64,000 nt of DNA from assembly GCF_030818795.1 (NCBI RefSeq), contig NZ_JAUTAY010000001.1:2852001-2916000 (forward strand), given 5' to 3'. Numbering within the stretch: position 1 is the stretch's first letter; every line of letters starts with the position of its first letter. The translations under genes and the position numbers were made by a program. This document shows positions 53,695 through 62,946 of the stretch, one piece after another. The notes below the pieces were generated by a model. The model was not told the origin of the DNA. It did no database searches and saw only the letters and a program-made list of their open reading frames with translations. The DNA comes from Microbacterium sp. SORGH_AS_0862 (GTDB taxonomy: Bacteria > Actinomycetota > Actinomycetes > Actinomycetales > Microbacteriaceae).

Positions 53695-55335
53695 ATGACC
53701 GCAACGCTCGTCGCCCATCAGCTCGCCGGCGGCTACGGCCATCGCACCCTGTTCGAGGGCCTCGAGCTTACGGTCGCCCCGAGTGACGTCATCGGTGTGG
53801 TCGGCGCCAACGGCGCCGGCAAGTCGACGCTCCTGCGCCTGCTGGCGGGTGTCGACCAGCCGCAGGGCGGCAGCGTCTCGCTCGCGCCTGCCGACGCCTT
53901 CGTGGGCTGGCTGCCGCAGGAGCACGAGCGCGTGGCCGGCGAGACCGTGTCGGCGTACATCGCGCGCCGCACGGGCTGCGCCCAGGCGACCGTGCAGATG
54001 GATGCGGCCGCCGCCGCCCTCGCCGACCCCGACGCGGTCGGAGCGGACGACGCGTATGCCACGGCTCTCGAGCGGTGGCTCGCGAGCGGCGCGGCCGACC
54101 TCGAGAAGCGCGTGCCGGCGGTGCTCGCCGACCTCGGGCTCCAGCTCGACGCCGACGTGCTCATGACCTCGCTCTCGGGCGGTCAAGCGGCGCGCGTCGG
54201 CCTCGCAGCGCTCCTGCTCAGCCGGTTCGACATCGTGCTTCTGGACGAGCCGACCAACGATCTCGACCTGGACGGCCTCGAGCGGCTCGAGACGTTCGTG
54301 CGCGGGCTGCGTGGCGGAGTGGTGCTCGTCAGCCACGATCGCGAGTTCCTCGCCCGCTGCGTCACGCGGGTGCTCGAGCTCGACCTCGCGCAGAACACGA
54401 ACCGGCTCTACGGCGGCGCTTACGACGCGTACCTCGAGGAGCGCGCGACGGTGCGTCGGCACGCGCGCGAGAAGTACGACGAGTTCGCCGACAAGAAGGC
54501 GGACCTCGTCGCCCGCGCCCGCACGCAGCGGGAGTGGTCGAGTCAGGGCGTGCGCAATGCGATGAAGAAGTCGCCCGACAACGACAAGATCAAGCGCAAA
54601 GCGTCGATGGAGTCGAGCGAGAAGCAGGCGCAGAAGGTGCGCCAGATGGAGAGCCGCATCGCCCGGCTCGAGGAGGTCGAGGAGCCGCGCAAGGAGTGGC
54701 AGCTCGAGTTCACGATCGGCTCGGCGCCGCGCTCCAGCACGGTCGTCGCGACCCTGTCGGACGCCGAGTTCCACCAGGGCGACTTCGTTCTCGGCCCGAT
54801 CTCGCTCCAGGTCAACGCGGGCGAGCGCATCGGCATCACCGGACCCAACGGCGCGGGCAAGTCGACTCTCCTGCGGGGTCTGCTGGGTCGTCAGCAGCCG
54901 GATGCGGGGCGCACCGCCCTCGGCGCGAACGTGCAGATCGGGGAGATCGACCAGGCCCGGGCGCTTCTCTCCGGCGCTCGACCGCTTGCCGAGGCATTCG
55001 GCGATCTTGTGCCCGAAATGGCCGCCGCCGAGGTGCGCACGCTGCTTGCCAAGTTCGGACTCAAGGCCGACCACGTCACCCGTGCCGTCGACGAACTCTC
55101 GCCGGGCGAGCGCACGCGCGCCGCAATGGCGCTGCTGCAGGCGCGGGGCGTGAACCTGCTGGTGCTCGATGAGCCGACGAACCATCTCGATCTGCCCGCG
55201 ATCGAGCAGCTGGAGCAGGCGCTCGAGTCCTACGAGGGAACGCTCCTGCTCGTGACGCACGACCGCCGAATGCTCGCCGCCGTCGACACCGACCGCAACT
55301 GGCGCGTCGAGGCCGGGCGGCTCACCGAGCTGTAG
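53695..55335 (+). CDS. ABC-F family ATP-binding protein
   Basis: The protein has 546 residues and two ABC domains with no membrane segment. Domain 1: Walker A GANGAGKST (37-45), signature LSGGQAARVGLAALLL, Walker B IVLLDEPTNDLDLDGLE. A linker rich in Lys/Glu (about 250-330) follows. Domain 2: GPNGAGKST, signature LSPGERTRAAMALL, LLVLDEPTNHLDLPAIE. ABC-F proteins act on the ribosome, in translation control or antibiotic protection; which one is not decidable here. The gene overlaps the convergent next gene by 14 bases. Confidence 0.93.
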   Translation: MTATLVAHQLAGGYGHRTLFEGLELTVAPSDVIGVVGANGAGKSTLLRLLAGVDQPQGGSVSLAPADAFVGWLPQEHERVAGETVSAYIARRTGCAQATVQMDAAAAALADPDAVGADDAYATALERWLASGAADLEKRVPAVLADLGLQLDADVLMTSLSGGQAARVGLAALLLSRFDIVLLDEPTNDLDLDGLERLETFVRGLRGGVVLVSHDREFLARCVTRVLELDLAQNTNRLYGGAYDAYLEERATVRRHAREKYDEFADKKADLVARARTQREWSSQGVRNAMKKSPDNDKIKRKASMESSEKQAQKVRQMESRIARLEEVEEPRKEWQLEFTIGSAPRSSTVVATLSDAEFHQGDFVLGPISLQVNAGERIGITGPNGAGKSTLLRGLLGRQQPDAGRTALGANVQIGEIDQARALLSGARPLAEAFGDLVPEMAAAEVRTLLAKFGLKADHVTRAVDELSPGERTRAAMALLQARGVNLLVLDEPTNHLDLPAIEQLEQALESYEGTLLLVTHDRRMLAAVDTDRNWRVEAGRLTEL

Positions 55336-55870
55336 CGCGGGGCACGTATCGCGACGCAACGGCTCCCGAGCCGTACTCGATCCGTCCGGTCAGCTCCAGA
55401 TCGAGCGGTTCGCTCAGCCCGTCGAAGAGCCTCGGGCCGTGACCGGCGACACGCGGGTGAACGACGAACTCGTACTCGTCGATGAGGCCCAGCCCGGCGA
55501 GAGCCGTGGGAAGCATCACGCCGCCCGTCGCGACGTCCGCATCCCGCTTCAGTTCGCGCACGGCGGCGGCCAGATCGCCGTGCAGGAGCTCGGCGTTCCA
55601 GTCGACGTCCTCCAACGTGCGTGACACCACGTACTTGCGGGCGGCGTCGATCGTGCGTCCGAACGGCTTCATCCACTCGGGGAGAGCGTCGGATGCGGGT
55701 GGTCGCCACGCATCCTGCATCATCTCGTACGTGACGCGACCGAACAGCAGCACATCCGCCCGCGCAATGTACTCGGCCGCACGCCGGTGCAGCTCCTCGT
55801 CCGGAGTCGCGGAGCGGTGATCGACGCATCCGTCGAGTGTGACGTTGATCGAGTAGCGCAGCATGCCCAT
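55322..55870 (-). CDS. Dihydrofolate reductase family protein (RibD C-terminal type)
   Basis: The protein has 182 residues. LRYSINVTLDGCVDHRSATPDEELHR, ADVLLFGRVTYEMMQDAW, KYVVSRTLEDVDW and DVATGGVMLPTALAGLGLIDEYEFVVHPRV are the blocks of the RibD_C/DHFR-like group of NADPH reductases. It is not a true folate reductase in most genomes; the substrate is unknown. ATG 55870 is used. Confidence 0.9.
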   Translation of the reverse strand: MGMLRYSINVTLDGCVDHRSATPDEELHRRAAEYIARADVLLFGRVTYEMMQDAWRPPASDALPEWMKPFGRTIDAARKYVVSRTLEDVDWNAELLHGDLAAAVRELKRDADVATGGVMLPTALAGLGLIDEYEFVVHPRVAGHGPRLFDGLSEPLDLELTGRIEYGSGAVASRYVPRATAR

Positions 55871-55902
55871 GGCGTCAGGGTAGGGCGGTCGGGCGCTCGC
55901 GG

Positions 55903-56247
55903 CTAGCGCCCCTGGCGCTTCTTGTAGGGCTTCGGCTGCCCCTTCACGATGGGGGCGCGGCCCTTGCCCTTCGACGCCTTGGCCTTTCCGCCGCCGGAGG
56001 CCTTCGGCCGTGTCGCCGCGGCGGGCGCGTCGGCGATGCGAGCGCGCGCCTCATCGAGCAGGAGCGCGCCGGCGGGGGTGAGACGAGTGGGGGCGTCACG
56101 GATGACGAGCGGCTGGCCGACCTCCTCCTCGAGCTTGTCGACGGCGCTGTAGAGCGCCGGCAGAGAAACGCCCAGTGCCTGCGCCGCGCGCGGGAAGTGC
56201 AGATGCTCGGCGAGAGCGACGAACCTCACCAGGTGCTCGAGCTTCAT
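55903..56247 (-). CDS. LysR-type helix-turn-helix protein without effector domain
   Basis: The protein has 114 residues. The N-terminal 60 residues are a LysR HTH: LEHLVRFVALAEHLHFPRAAQALGVSLPALYSAVDKLEEEVGQPL, read in order. Instead of the 200-residue effector domain there is a Lys/Gly/Pro-rich basic tail (KASGGGKAKASKGKGRAP). It may bind DNA without a ligand, like a small chromatin-type protein. ATG 56247 is the natural start for this domain. Confidence 0.8.
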   Translation of the reverse strand: MKLEHLVRFVALAEHLHFPRAAQALGVSLPALYSAVDKLEEEVGQPLVIRDAPTRLTPAGALLLDEARARIADAPAAATRPKASGGGKAKASKGKGRAPIVKGQPKPYKKRQGR

Positions 56248-56328
56248 GGGGGCCTTCCGATCGCCGACGTTCCATTGTCGCAGCAGGTCCTCGTGTGCCG
56301 TGTCGGCGGATGCTGAGACCATCGACTC

Positions 56329-56742
56329 ATGCCGATCTTCGATCACCTGGGAATCACCGTCGAGGACGTGCCGAGTGCGACTGCGCAGTTCGATCCGATC
56401 ATGGCGGCGCTCGGGTACACGCGGGAGGACGCCGAGACGTCGGTCGCCTGGTGGCGCGATGGCGAGACCGAACTCATCCTCATGCCGGCGCGCGAGAGCG
56501 GGTCCGGACCGCACGTGCATGGCCGCGTCGGATGGCAGCATCTGGCCTTCGCCGTGGATTCGCGCGATGAGGTCGAGCGCCTGCACCAGATCGCCGTCGC
56601 GGCGGGGTGGGTCGCGGTGCGCGATCCGAAGGAGTATCCGCGTTTCACCGAGCGGTACTACGCGTCGTTCCTCGAAGACGCCAACGGCATCCGCATCGAG
56701 TTCATGCACAATCCGCCCCGCGGCGCCGTCAGCGGGGAATGA
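56329..56742 (+). CDS. VOC (glyoxalase/bleomycin resistance) family protein
   Basis: The protein has 137 residues. FDHLGITVEDVPSATAQFDPIMAALGY and GWQHLAFAVDSRDEVERLHQIAVAAG give the two beta-alpha repeats of the fold. Metal-ligand candidates are the His of FDHLG, His of WQHLAF and Glu of IRIEFMHNPP. The substrate is unknown. Confidence 0.9.
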   Translation: MPIFDHLGITVEDVPSATAQFDPIMAALGYTREDAETSVAWWRDGETELILMPARESGSGPHVHGRVGWQHLAFAVDSRDEVERLHQIAVAAGWVAVRDPKEYPRFTERYYASFLEDANGIRIEFMHNPPRGAVSGE

Positions 56743-56821
56743 CGGAGGCGGCGCGCGGTGCAAGGCAGTGCCCGTTATCCGCCGGCGCGAGGTGCGCTCG
56801 ATTGCGCGAGAGAATGCAGAG

Positions 56822-57823
56822 GTGATCGATCGTAAGCCGGTGACGAGTGCCGACGTAGCCAGGGCCGCAGGCGTATCGCGAACGACGGTGTCGCTCGTGC
56901 TGAACGGCGTGGACACGATCTCGCTCGCCGACTCCACGAAAGCCCGGGTTCGCCGTGCCGCGGAAGAGCTCGGCTACGTTCCGCATTCGGGCGCTCAAGC
57001 ACTGCGCTCGGGATACTCGGGCGTCGTGCTGATGCCGTCCGCCGCAACGGCACTCGGTCGCATCGTCGCCGCGTGGACGACGGATCTTGAGGATGCCCTC
57101 AACGCCCTCGGTCTGACTTTCGTGATCTATGGAAGCAGGGGACTCGGTCCGGTGGACGCGGCGCGAGCCTGGTCGCGGTTGCGGCCTGTCGCGGTGCTGA
57201 CCCTGGGGTCCACGCCGCTGACACCTGAGGCTTCAGAGGTGATGCGCACGAACGGCACGCGAGCGCTTCTCTCCACGGGAGAGCATCCGATCGAGGGCAC
57301 GCACGTGCTCGTCACCGGTCAGGCTGATGCCGGCGCCGTCGCCGTCGAGCACCTCGTGGACCGTGGGCGTCGCCGCATCGGCATCGTGACGCCGCGCGCC
57401 CGCGGCTTGGAGGCGATGGGGCGGGAGAGGTTCACGAGAGCCGACGCTGTCGCGACGTCGCGAGGTGCCAGCACCCTTGAGCTGCCGATGTCGTACGACC
57501 GTGAGTCCGCGATCGCCACCGCGGATGCGGCTCTGGCTGCCGGGCTCGACGGCATCTATGCGTACGACGACGATTTTGCGCTGCTGCTGCTCGGTGCCTT
57601 CGCCCGAGCGGGGGTGGCCGTTCCTACCGACATCGCTGTCGTCGGTACGGATGACCTCGTCGAAGGCTCGCTCGCCAGTCCGTCCCTGTCCACGGTGCGG
57701 ATCGCCTTCCCGCCGGCGGCAGATGTCGCGTCGATCGTCGAGGACATCATTCAGGGGAATCGGGAGAGCGGGGGGATCACGTTCGCGACTCCGCCCTCGA
57801 TGATTGCGCGCGAAAGCAGCTGA
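56822..57823 (+). CDS. LacI family transcriptional regulator
   Basis: The protein has 333 residues. The HTH and hinge are VTSADVARAAGVSRTTVSLVLNG and TKARVRRAAEELGYVPHSGAQALRSG. The periplasmic-binding-like part has TLGSTPLTPEA, GRRRIGIVTPR and IAVVGTDDLVEGSLASPSLSTVRI. GTG 56822 is chosen as the normal family start. It lies upstream of an MFS-esterase-GH3 operon on the same strand; a perfect 14-bp palindrome between them is the likely binding site. The inducer is probably a glycoside-type compound, by inference from the operon. Confidence 0.93.
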   Translation: MIDRKPVTSADVARAAGVSRTTVSLVLNGVDTISLADSTKARVRRAAEELGYVPHSGAQALRSGYSGVVLMPSAATALGRIVAAWTTDLEDALNALGLTFVIYGSRGLGPVDAARAWSRLRPVAVLTLGSTPLTPEASEVMRTNGTRALLSTGEHPIEGTHVLVTGQADAGAVAVEHLVDRGRRRIGIVTPRARGLEAMGRERFTRADAVATSRGASTLELPMSYDRESAIATADAALAAGLDGIYAYDDDFALLLLGAFARAGVAVPTDIAVVGTDDLVEGSLASPSLSTVRIAFPPAADVASIVEDIIQGNRESGGITFATPPSMIARESS

Positions 57824-57930
57824 CCCCGCGCATTCCGTATCTGCAGCCTCCGCACACCGCCGCGCTCGCGACGATCTTCGGACGAGACCCGCCGTCGGCG
57901 CGCAGCGAAAATACAGGTGGCTCTCCCGAA

Positions 57931-57944
57931 CTAACACGTGTTAG
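57931..57944. promoter_or_regulatory. Perfect palindrome, likely LacI-family operator
   Basis: CTAACACGTGTTAG is fully symmetric with a central CG, the usual form of LacI-family operators. It lies 56 bases before the transporter gene start and downstream of the regulator gene. Confidence 0.7.
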
Positions 57945-58000
57945 TCTCGCGTCTGCCAGCGAGATGCTGCGCTCTCATCCCTCAACGCAGAGGACAAGAC

Positions 58001-59305
58001 ATGCCCGACAACCCGACCACCACGACACCGGCTTCTCCCACGGAGGCCCCGCCCTCGGCGACGACGCACTACCGGATCGGTGCGCGTCTGAACACCTACC
58101 TCGTTTCGCTCCTGGTGACAGGCACGGTGCTGATGATGGCGCCGTCCGGCTTCGCCGGCGTGCTCCTTCCCGGAAAGATCTACGGCTTCTTCCCTGAGGA
58201 TGCCGTGGCCCGAGACGCGGCCCTTGCGCAGGTGCTGGCCGTCGCTGCGATCTTCACGCTCGTCGCCCAGCCGCTCGTGGGCATGATCTCCGACAACACG
58301 CGCAGCCGCTTCGGCAAGCGCACGCCGTACATCCTCGTCGGAGCGATCGGGGGCCTCGCGTTCACCTACGGACTCCAGGTCGCCAATTCGGTCGTCACGG
58401 TCACCGTGTTCTGGGTCCTGGTGCAGATCTGCCTCAATGTGATCCAGGCTCCGCTGCAGACGACCGTTGCCGACCGCGTCCCTAACGAACGTCGGGGGAT
58501 CGCCTCTTCGCTCATCGGTGTCACCGCGATCGTCGGCGGCACCTTGGGCGCGATCATCGCCGGTCGGTTGAGCAACGCGGTCGGGGATGCCAGCTTCACG
58601 ATCCTGGGGCTCATCGTTCTGGTCGTCATGCTCGCGTTCGTCCTTGTCAGCCCGGACCGGTCCTCGAAAGGGGAGCCGCGCGAGCGAGTCACTGTCAAGG
58701 ACTTCCTGTCGACCTTCTGGGTGAACCCCCGAACGGCGCCCGACTTCGCCTGGGCGTTCGCGGCTCGCTTCCTCATGATGCTCGGCTACTGGGCTGTGCA
58801 GGTCTTCCAGTTCAACCTGCTGCTGGCGTATGTCCAGCCCTCGCTCGAGTTCACGCAGGTGAACATCGAGATGGGAACGCTCGGCCTGATCACGATGGCG
58901 GGAGCGCTCGTCGCCTCGGTCCTCTTCGGGCGTCTGTCGGATCGCATCGGACGGCGCAAGCCCTTCGTCATCGGCGCGTCGATCGTCATGGCGATCGCGC
59001 TCGCCATTCCCATGCTCTCGCCGACTCTCGAGGCGTTCTACGTCTGGGCGGCGATCAACGGATTCGCATTCGGTGCGTACATGGCAATCGACATGGCGCT
59101 CATCATCGATGTTCTTCCCAACCCGGCGCGCTTCGGGAAGGACCTCGGCGTGATGAACATCGCGACCGTCCTTCCGCAGGCGATCGGCCCCGTCCTGGCC
59201 GCGGGGATCTCGGCGACCTGGGGATATCCGGCGCTCTTCGCCTGGGCGATCTTCTGGGTCCTGCTCGCGATCGTGTTCGTCCTCCCCATCAAAAAGGCCC
59301 GCTGA
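58001..59305 (+). CDS. MFS transporter, first gene of the LacI-controlled operon
   Basis: The protein has 434 residues and twelve predicted helices. GPH/SLC45-like features are seen: VAQPLVGMISDNTRSRFGKRTPYI (motif A type), NVIQAPLQTTVADRVPNERRGIASSLIG and FGRLSDRIGRRKPFVIGASIVM. The N-terminal 25 residues are Thr/Pro-rich and cytoplasmic. ATG 58001 has AGAGGA upstream. It probably imports a sugar derivative that the two enzymes encoded next process. The substrate is inferred from context only. Confidence 0.9.
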   Translation: MPDNPTTTTPASPTEAPPSATTHYRIGARLNTYLVSLLVTGTVLMMAPSGFAGVLLPGKIYGFFPEDAVARDAALAQVLAVAAIFTLVAQPLVGMISDNTRSRFGKRTPYILVGAIGGLAFTYGLQVANSVVTVTVFWVLVQICLNVIQAPLQTTVADRVPNERRGIASSLIGVTAIVGGTLGAIIAGRLSNAVGDASFTILGLIVLVVMLAFVLVSPDRSSKGEPRERVTVKDFLSTFWVNPRTAPDFAWAFAARFLMMLGYWAVQVFQFNLLLAYVQPSLEFTQVNIEMGTLGLITMAGALVASVLFGRLSDRIGRRKPFVIGASIVMAIALAIPMLSPTLEAFYVWAAINGFAFGAYMAIDMALIIDVLPNPARFGKDLGVMNIATVLPQAIGPVLAAGISATWGYPALFAWAIFWVLLAIVFVLPIKKAR

Positions 59306-59337
59306 ACCCCGCTTCTCAGCGATCAGAGAGTGACGAC

Positions 59338-60849
59338 GTGAACGTGACGATTTCTACCGGAAAACTGGCCGGAGCGACCGGCTCCGACGGCGTGACAATG
59401 TTCTACGGGATCCCGTTCGCGGAACCTCCGGTCGGAGAGCGTCAGTTCGCTGCCCCCGAGCCCCGGTCGGTGTGGCGGGATGTCCGGGATGCGCGTCGGC
59501 CGGGGCCTACACCGCAACGACGTCCCTTCTCCGAGTTCAGCACGGTGCCCGAACCTTCCATCGCCGGTGACGACACGCTGCTCGTGAACGTGGCCACGAC
59601 CGCTCCGGGTGATCTCGAGGCCCGAATGCCGGTGCTGGTGTGGATCCACGGGGGAGGCTACTTCGCCGGCAGCCCATCCTCACCGTGGTATCGAGGCGAC
59701 GCGTTCGCGCGTGACGGCATCGTCGTCGTATCCATCTCCTACCGCCTGGGCGTTGTGGGATTCGGCGACGTACCCGGCGTGCCCGCCAATCGCGGAGTCC
59801 GGGACTGGATCGCCGCGCTGGAGTGGGTTCAGCGCGAGATTCACGTGTTCGGAGGGGATCCCACGCGAGTGACGATCGCGGGCCAGAGTGCGGGCGGCGG
59901 CGCAGTCATGACGCTGCTGGGGATGGAGTCGCAGCAGCATCTGTTCGCCCAGGCGATCGCACAGTCGCCCGCGATCGGGCTCATCGAGCCGGATACGGCG
60001 CGTGAGCGAGGGCGACGCGTGCGGCAGATCGGCGGATTCGATGCGGAGCGGCTGCGTCGGGGCGAGGTGGCGGAAGCCGCCATCCTGGACGCTCAGAAGG
60101 CGGCCATGGATGCCGAGGCGGATCTCGCATCGCAGATCGACGCGGCGTTTCGCGACGATCTCGCGCTGGGGACGGCGTTCGGCCCGGTCCGCGACGGTGA
60201 GCTTCTCGCGGAACAGACCGTCGAGTCTTTGCGTCGGGGCGTGGGAGGAAGTAAGCCGCTGCTGATCGGCACGACGCACGACGAGTTCGTCATGACGGCG
60301 TGGGGCGCGCAGGATCTGCTCGGATCGGCGGATGCGGTCGACTTCCTCGTGGCCCACGGACTCGCGCCGCGCTCGGCCCGCGACTACGCGGCCGCGAACG
60401 AGCTGACCGCCGCTCATGAGGCCCTCGGGCGGATGACCACCGACACCACGTTCCGCCGACCGGTGCGGGAGGTCGCCGGCATCGCGCGCCCGGGCGGCAC
60501 GTGGCTCTACGACTTCCGATGGTCGAGCCCCGCCTTCGGCATCGCGATGCACTGCATCGACCTCCCCTTCATGTGGGGCGTCGCCGACGAGGAGTCTGCT
60601 CGGGCGCTCGTGGGCGACGCGCCACCCGCGGACCTCATGCGCACGATGCACGACGCGTGGGTGGCGTTCATTCGAACAGGTGACCCCGGGTGGCCGCGAA
60701 ATCGCTCCGCGCAACCGCTCGGCATGGTCTTCGACGTCGAGAGTCGCGTCGCGCCCGACCCGTACGCGCAGGCTCGGATCCCCGCGCCCCGTCGGGAGGC
60801 GCGACTCTCGGCTGCGCCGGATTCCGAGGGCACGGAGGCCCTGGCGTGA
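59338..60849 (+). CDS. Type B carboxylesterase
   Basis: The protein has 503 residues. The fold markers are YGIPFAEPPVGERQFAAPEP, the oxyanion loop WIHGGGYFAG (104-107), nucleophile Ser184 in AGQSAGGGAVM, GTTHDEF and the region AFGIAMHCIDLPFMWG with the catalytic His. No signal peptide is seen, so it acts in the cytoplasm. It likely removes an acyl or acetyl group from the imported compound. The GH3 gene starts inside its stop (GTGA). Confidence 0.9.
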   Translation: MNVTISTGKLAGATGSDGVTMFYGIPFAEPPVGERQFAAPEPRSVWRDVRDARRPGPTPQRRPFSEFSTVPEPSIAGDDTLLVNVATTAPGDLEARMPVLVWIHGGGYFAGSPSSPWYRGDAFARDGIVVVSISYRLGVVGFGDVPGVPANRGVRDWIAALEWVQREIHVFGGDPTRVTIAGQSAGGGAVMTLLGMESQQHLFAQAIAQSPAIGLIEPDTARERGRRVRQIGGFDAERLRRGEVAEAAILDAQKAAMDAEADLASQIDAAFRDDLALGTAFGPVRDGELLAEQTVESLRRGVGGSKPLLIGTTHDEFVMTAWGAQDLLGSADAVDFLVAHGLAPRSARDYAAANELTAAHEALGRMTTDTTFRRPVREVAGIARPGGTWLYDFRWSSPAFGIAMHCIDLPFMWGVADEESARALVGDAPPADLMRTMHDAWVAFIRTGDPGWPRNRSAQPLGMVFDVESRVAPDPYAQARIPAPRREARLSAAPDSEGTEALA

Positions 60850-62582
60850 GCGGCCGCGGCTCGGGCGTCGTGTCGGTCGATCTCGCGGCCGCTCCGTTCC
60901 ATCTCGATGAGGACGCGATCGCATGGGTGAATCGCACGCGCGAGCAGATGTCGATAGAGCGGAAGGTCGGTCAGCTGTTCTGTCTTCTCGCGGTGCCGCC
61001 GACCCCCGAGCACATCGACGCGGACTTCGCCATCGCCGAGCCTGGCGGATACATGAGGCGCCCCGCTCCGCGAGAGCAGATCGTCGGCCTGAACAGGTAC
61101 CTGCAGAGCAAGGCAACGGTCCCGCTGCTCATCGCGGCGAACATCGAGACCGGGGCCGAGGGGCTCGCGACGGACTCCACGTCGTTCGGCAGCCCGCTTC
61201 AGGTGGCCGCAACCGACGACGCGGACAATGCATATCGCATGGGATACGTCGCGGCACGAGAAGCACGCGCACTGGGGTGCCGGTGGGCCTTTGCGCCCAT
61301 CCTCGACGTGCAGATGAACTTCCGAAACCCGATCGTGCTCACCAGAGGGTTCGGTTCGGATCCGGAACGTGTGTCCCGGATGAGTCGCCGGTTCGTGCGC
61401 GGTATCCAGGACGCGGGGGGAGCGGCCTCCATCAAGCACTGGCCGGGTGACGGCGTCGACGATCGCGATCAGCACCTTGTGACCTCGGTGAACACGCTCT
61501 CGGTCGCCGAGTGGGAGCGGACGTTCGGGGCGATCTACCGCGACGCGATCGACGAGGGCGCGTTGACCCTGATGTCGGCGCACATCGCCCTTCCCGAATA
61601 CTCCCGCGCCCTTCGTCCCGGCATCCGAGACGAAGACATCCTCCCCGCGAGCCTGGCGCCCGAGTTGAATCTCGACCTGTTGCGCGGCCGGCTCGGATTC
61701 CGCGGGCTCATCGTCACCGACGCGAGCACGATGGCCGGGATGCAGCTGCCGATGCCGCGCCGTCGACTCGTGCCTGTTTCGGTCGCCGCGGGATGCGACA
61801 TGTTCCTGTTCTCCACCGACTACGCCGAGGACTACGGGTACATGCTGGCGGGCGTGCATGACGGCACTGTCACGATCGAGCGTCTCGACGAAGCTGTCAC
61901 GCGTGTTCTCGCGGTCAAGGCTGCGCTCGGCCTGCATCGGGCGACGACACTCGACGATCTCGTGCCCGACGACTATGACGCGGTGGACACGGATGCCCAC
62001 GAACAGTGGGCGCGGGACTCGGCCCGGGCGGCGATCACGCTGGTGAAGTCCAAGGAGCCCGGCGTCCTCCCGCTTCGGCCGGAGAAGACACCTCGCATCC
62101 TGCTTTATTCACTGCGCAGCAGAGATGCCACGCTCGCTCCCGTCGAGCGCTTCATCGACGGCATGGAGGCGAGCGGGTTCACTGTCCGACATTTCGAGCC
62201 CGAATCTGCCGACCCGACGAACACCATGGTCCTCGGCAAGGACGGCGGCATCATCGGCCAGCAGCTGCGAGACGAGTTCGACGTCGTCATCTACCTCGCC
62301 GATGTGTGGCCGCATTCGAACGTTCCGACCGCCCGTCTCGACTGGGCTTACAAGACGGCGGCGAACGTTCCGAAGTACGTGACGGAGGTCCCCACGATCT
62401 TCGTCTCTCTCGGCAGTCCGTTCCATCTTCAGGACGTGCCCAGGGTGCGCATCTTCGTGAACGCCTACGCGCACAACGACGCGACGGTGGATGCGGTCGT
62501 CGACGCCCTCACCGGTCGAAGCCCGTTCGGTGGAATCAACCCGGTCGACCCGTTCTGCGGATACTGGGACGCGCGCCTGTGA
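60846..62582 (+). CDS. Glycoside hydrolase family 3 protein
   Basis: The protein has 578 residues. The (beta/alpha)8 domain shows QMSIERKVGQLFCLL, the KHWPGDG segment (from about 197) followed by RDQH, and the nucleophile Asp292 in GLIVTDASTMAGM. The second domain is seen from AAITLVKSKEPGVLPLRPEK. The layout resembles bacterial beta-N-acetylhexosaminidases and beta-glucosidases of GH3. NagZ has KHFPGHG; here the His is Asp, so the acid/base differs. It has no signal peptide, which fits import of an oligosaccharide-like substrate by the MFS protein. Confidence 0.92.
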   Translation: MSGRGSGVVSVDLAAAPFHLDEDAIAWVNRTREQMSIERKVGQLFCLLAVPPTPEHIDADFAIAEPGGYMRRPAPREQIVGLNRYLQSKATVPLLIAANIETGAEGLATDSTSFGSPLQVAATDDADNAYRMGYVAAREARALGCRWAFAPILDVQMNFRNPIVLTRGFGSDPERVSRMSRRFVRGIQDAGGAASIKHWPGDGVDDRDQHLVTSVNTLSVAEWERTFGAIYRDAIDEGALTLMSAHIALPEYSRALRPGIRDEDILPASLAPELNLDLLRGRLGFRGLIVTDASTMAGMQLPMPRRRLVPVSVAAGCDMFLFSTDYAEDYGYMLAGVHDGTVTIERLDEAVTRVLAVKAALGLHRATTLDDLVPDDYDAVDTDAHEQWARDSARAAITLVKSKEPGVLPLRPEKTPRILLYSLRSRDATLAPVERFIDGMEASGFTVRHFEPESADPTNTMVLGKDGGIIGQQLRDEFDVVIYLADVWPHSNVPTARLDWAYKTAANVPKYVTEVPTIFVSLGSPFHLQDVPRVRIFVNAYAHNDATVDAVVDALTGRSPFGGINPVDPFCGYWDARL

Positions 62583-62934
62583 CCTGAGGCGCCGCCCACG
62601 GTCAAACCGTCGGGCACGCCGCTCCGGTGAGCTCCTGGGACACGGCCCAGCCAGCCGTCCGCTTCTTCTCGCGCTTGTGATTCTCCGGCCTGCGCAAGAT
62701 CGCGACCTCTCATCGCTGGGGGAAGTCGGGGTGCGCACGCGATCGACGAAGCGCTTCGCGCATCGCGAGCTGGGGCACTGGAGCCGGAACGCCAGACGGT
62801 GGTGGATCCGGCGCAGTCGCCCTCCCTCCTCGTGCACACGGCGTCTCCGGGCTCGGAGAGTGCCGAGAAGCCGCGGCTTCTGACGGTCATCGGCGCGGGG
62901 GTCTGAGTCGGGGCGCGATGTCGGAGGTCCCGCC
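62583..62934. other. Gene-free interval
   Basis: I see no convincing gene here. Short open frames on both strands lack coding-like third positions and recognised motifs. It carries the promoter of the DUF222 gene at its end. Confidence 0.5.
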
Positions 62935-62940
62935 TAGCGT
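62935..62940 (+). promoter_or_regulatory. Leaderless -10 box of the DUF222 gene
   Basis: TAGCGT ends 6 bases before ATG 62947. Confidence 0.5.
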
Positions 62941-62946
62941 GGGGGT

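Noticed and set aside
52300..55359. Open frame of 1019 residues on the minus strand opposite the ABC-F gene
   Set aside because: It is a shadow of GC-rich coding sequence on the plus strand, has no recognised domain and its third positions are not GC-biased.
62491..62883. 130-residue open frame after the GH3 gene
   Set aside because: It overlaps the GH3 3' end, has no domain, and codon use is not coding-like.
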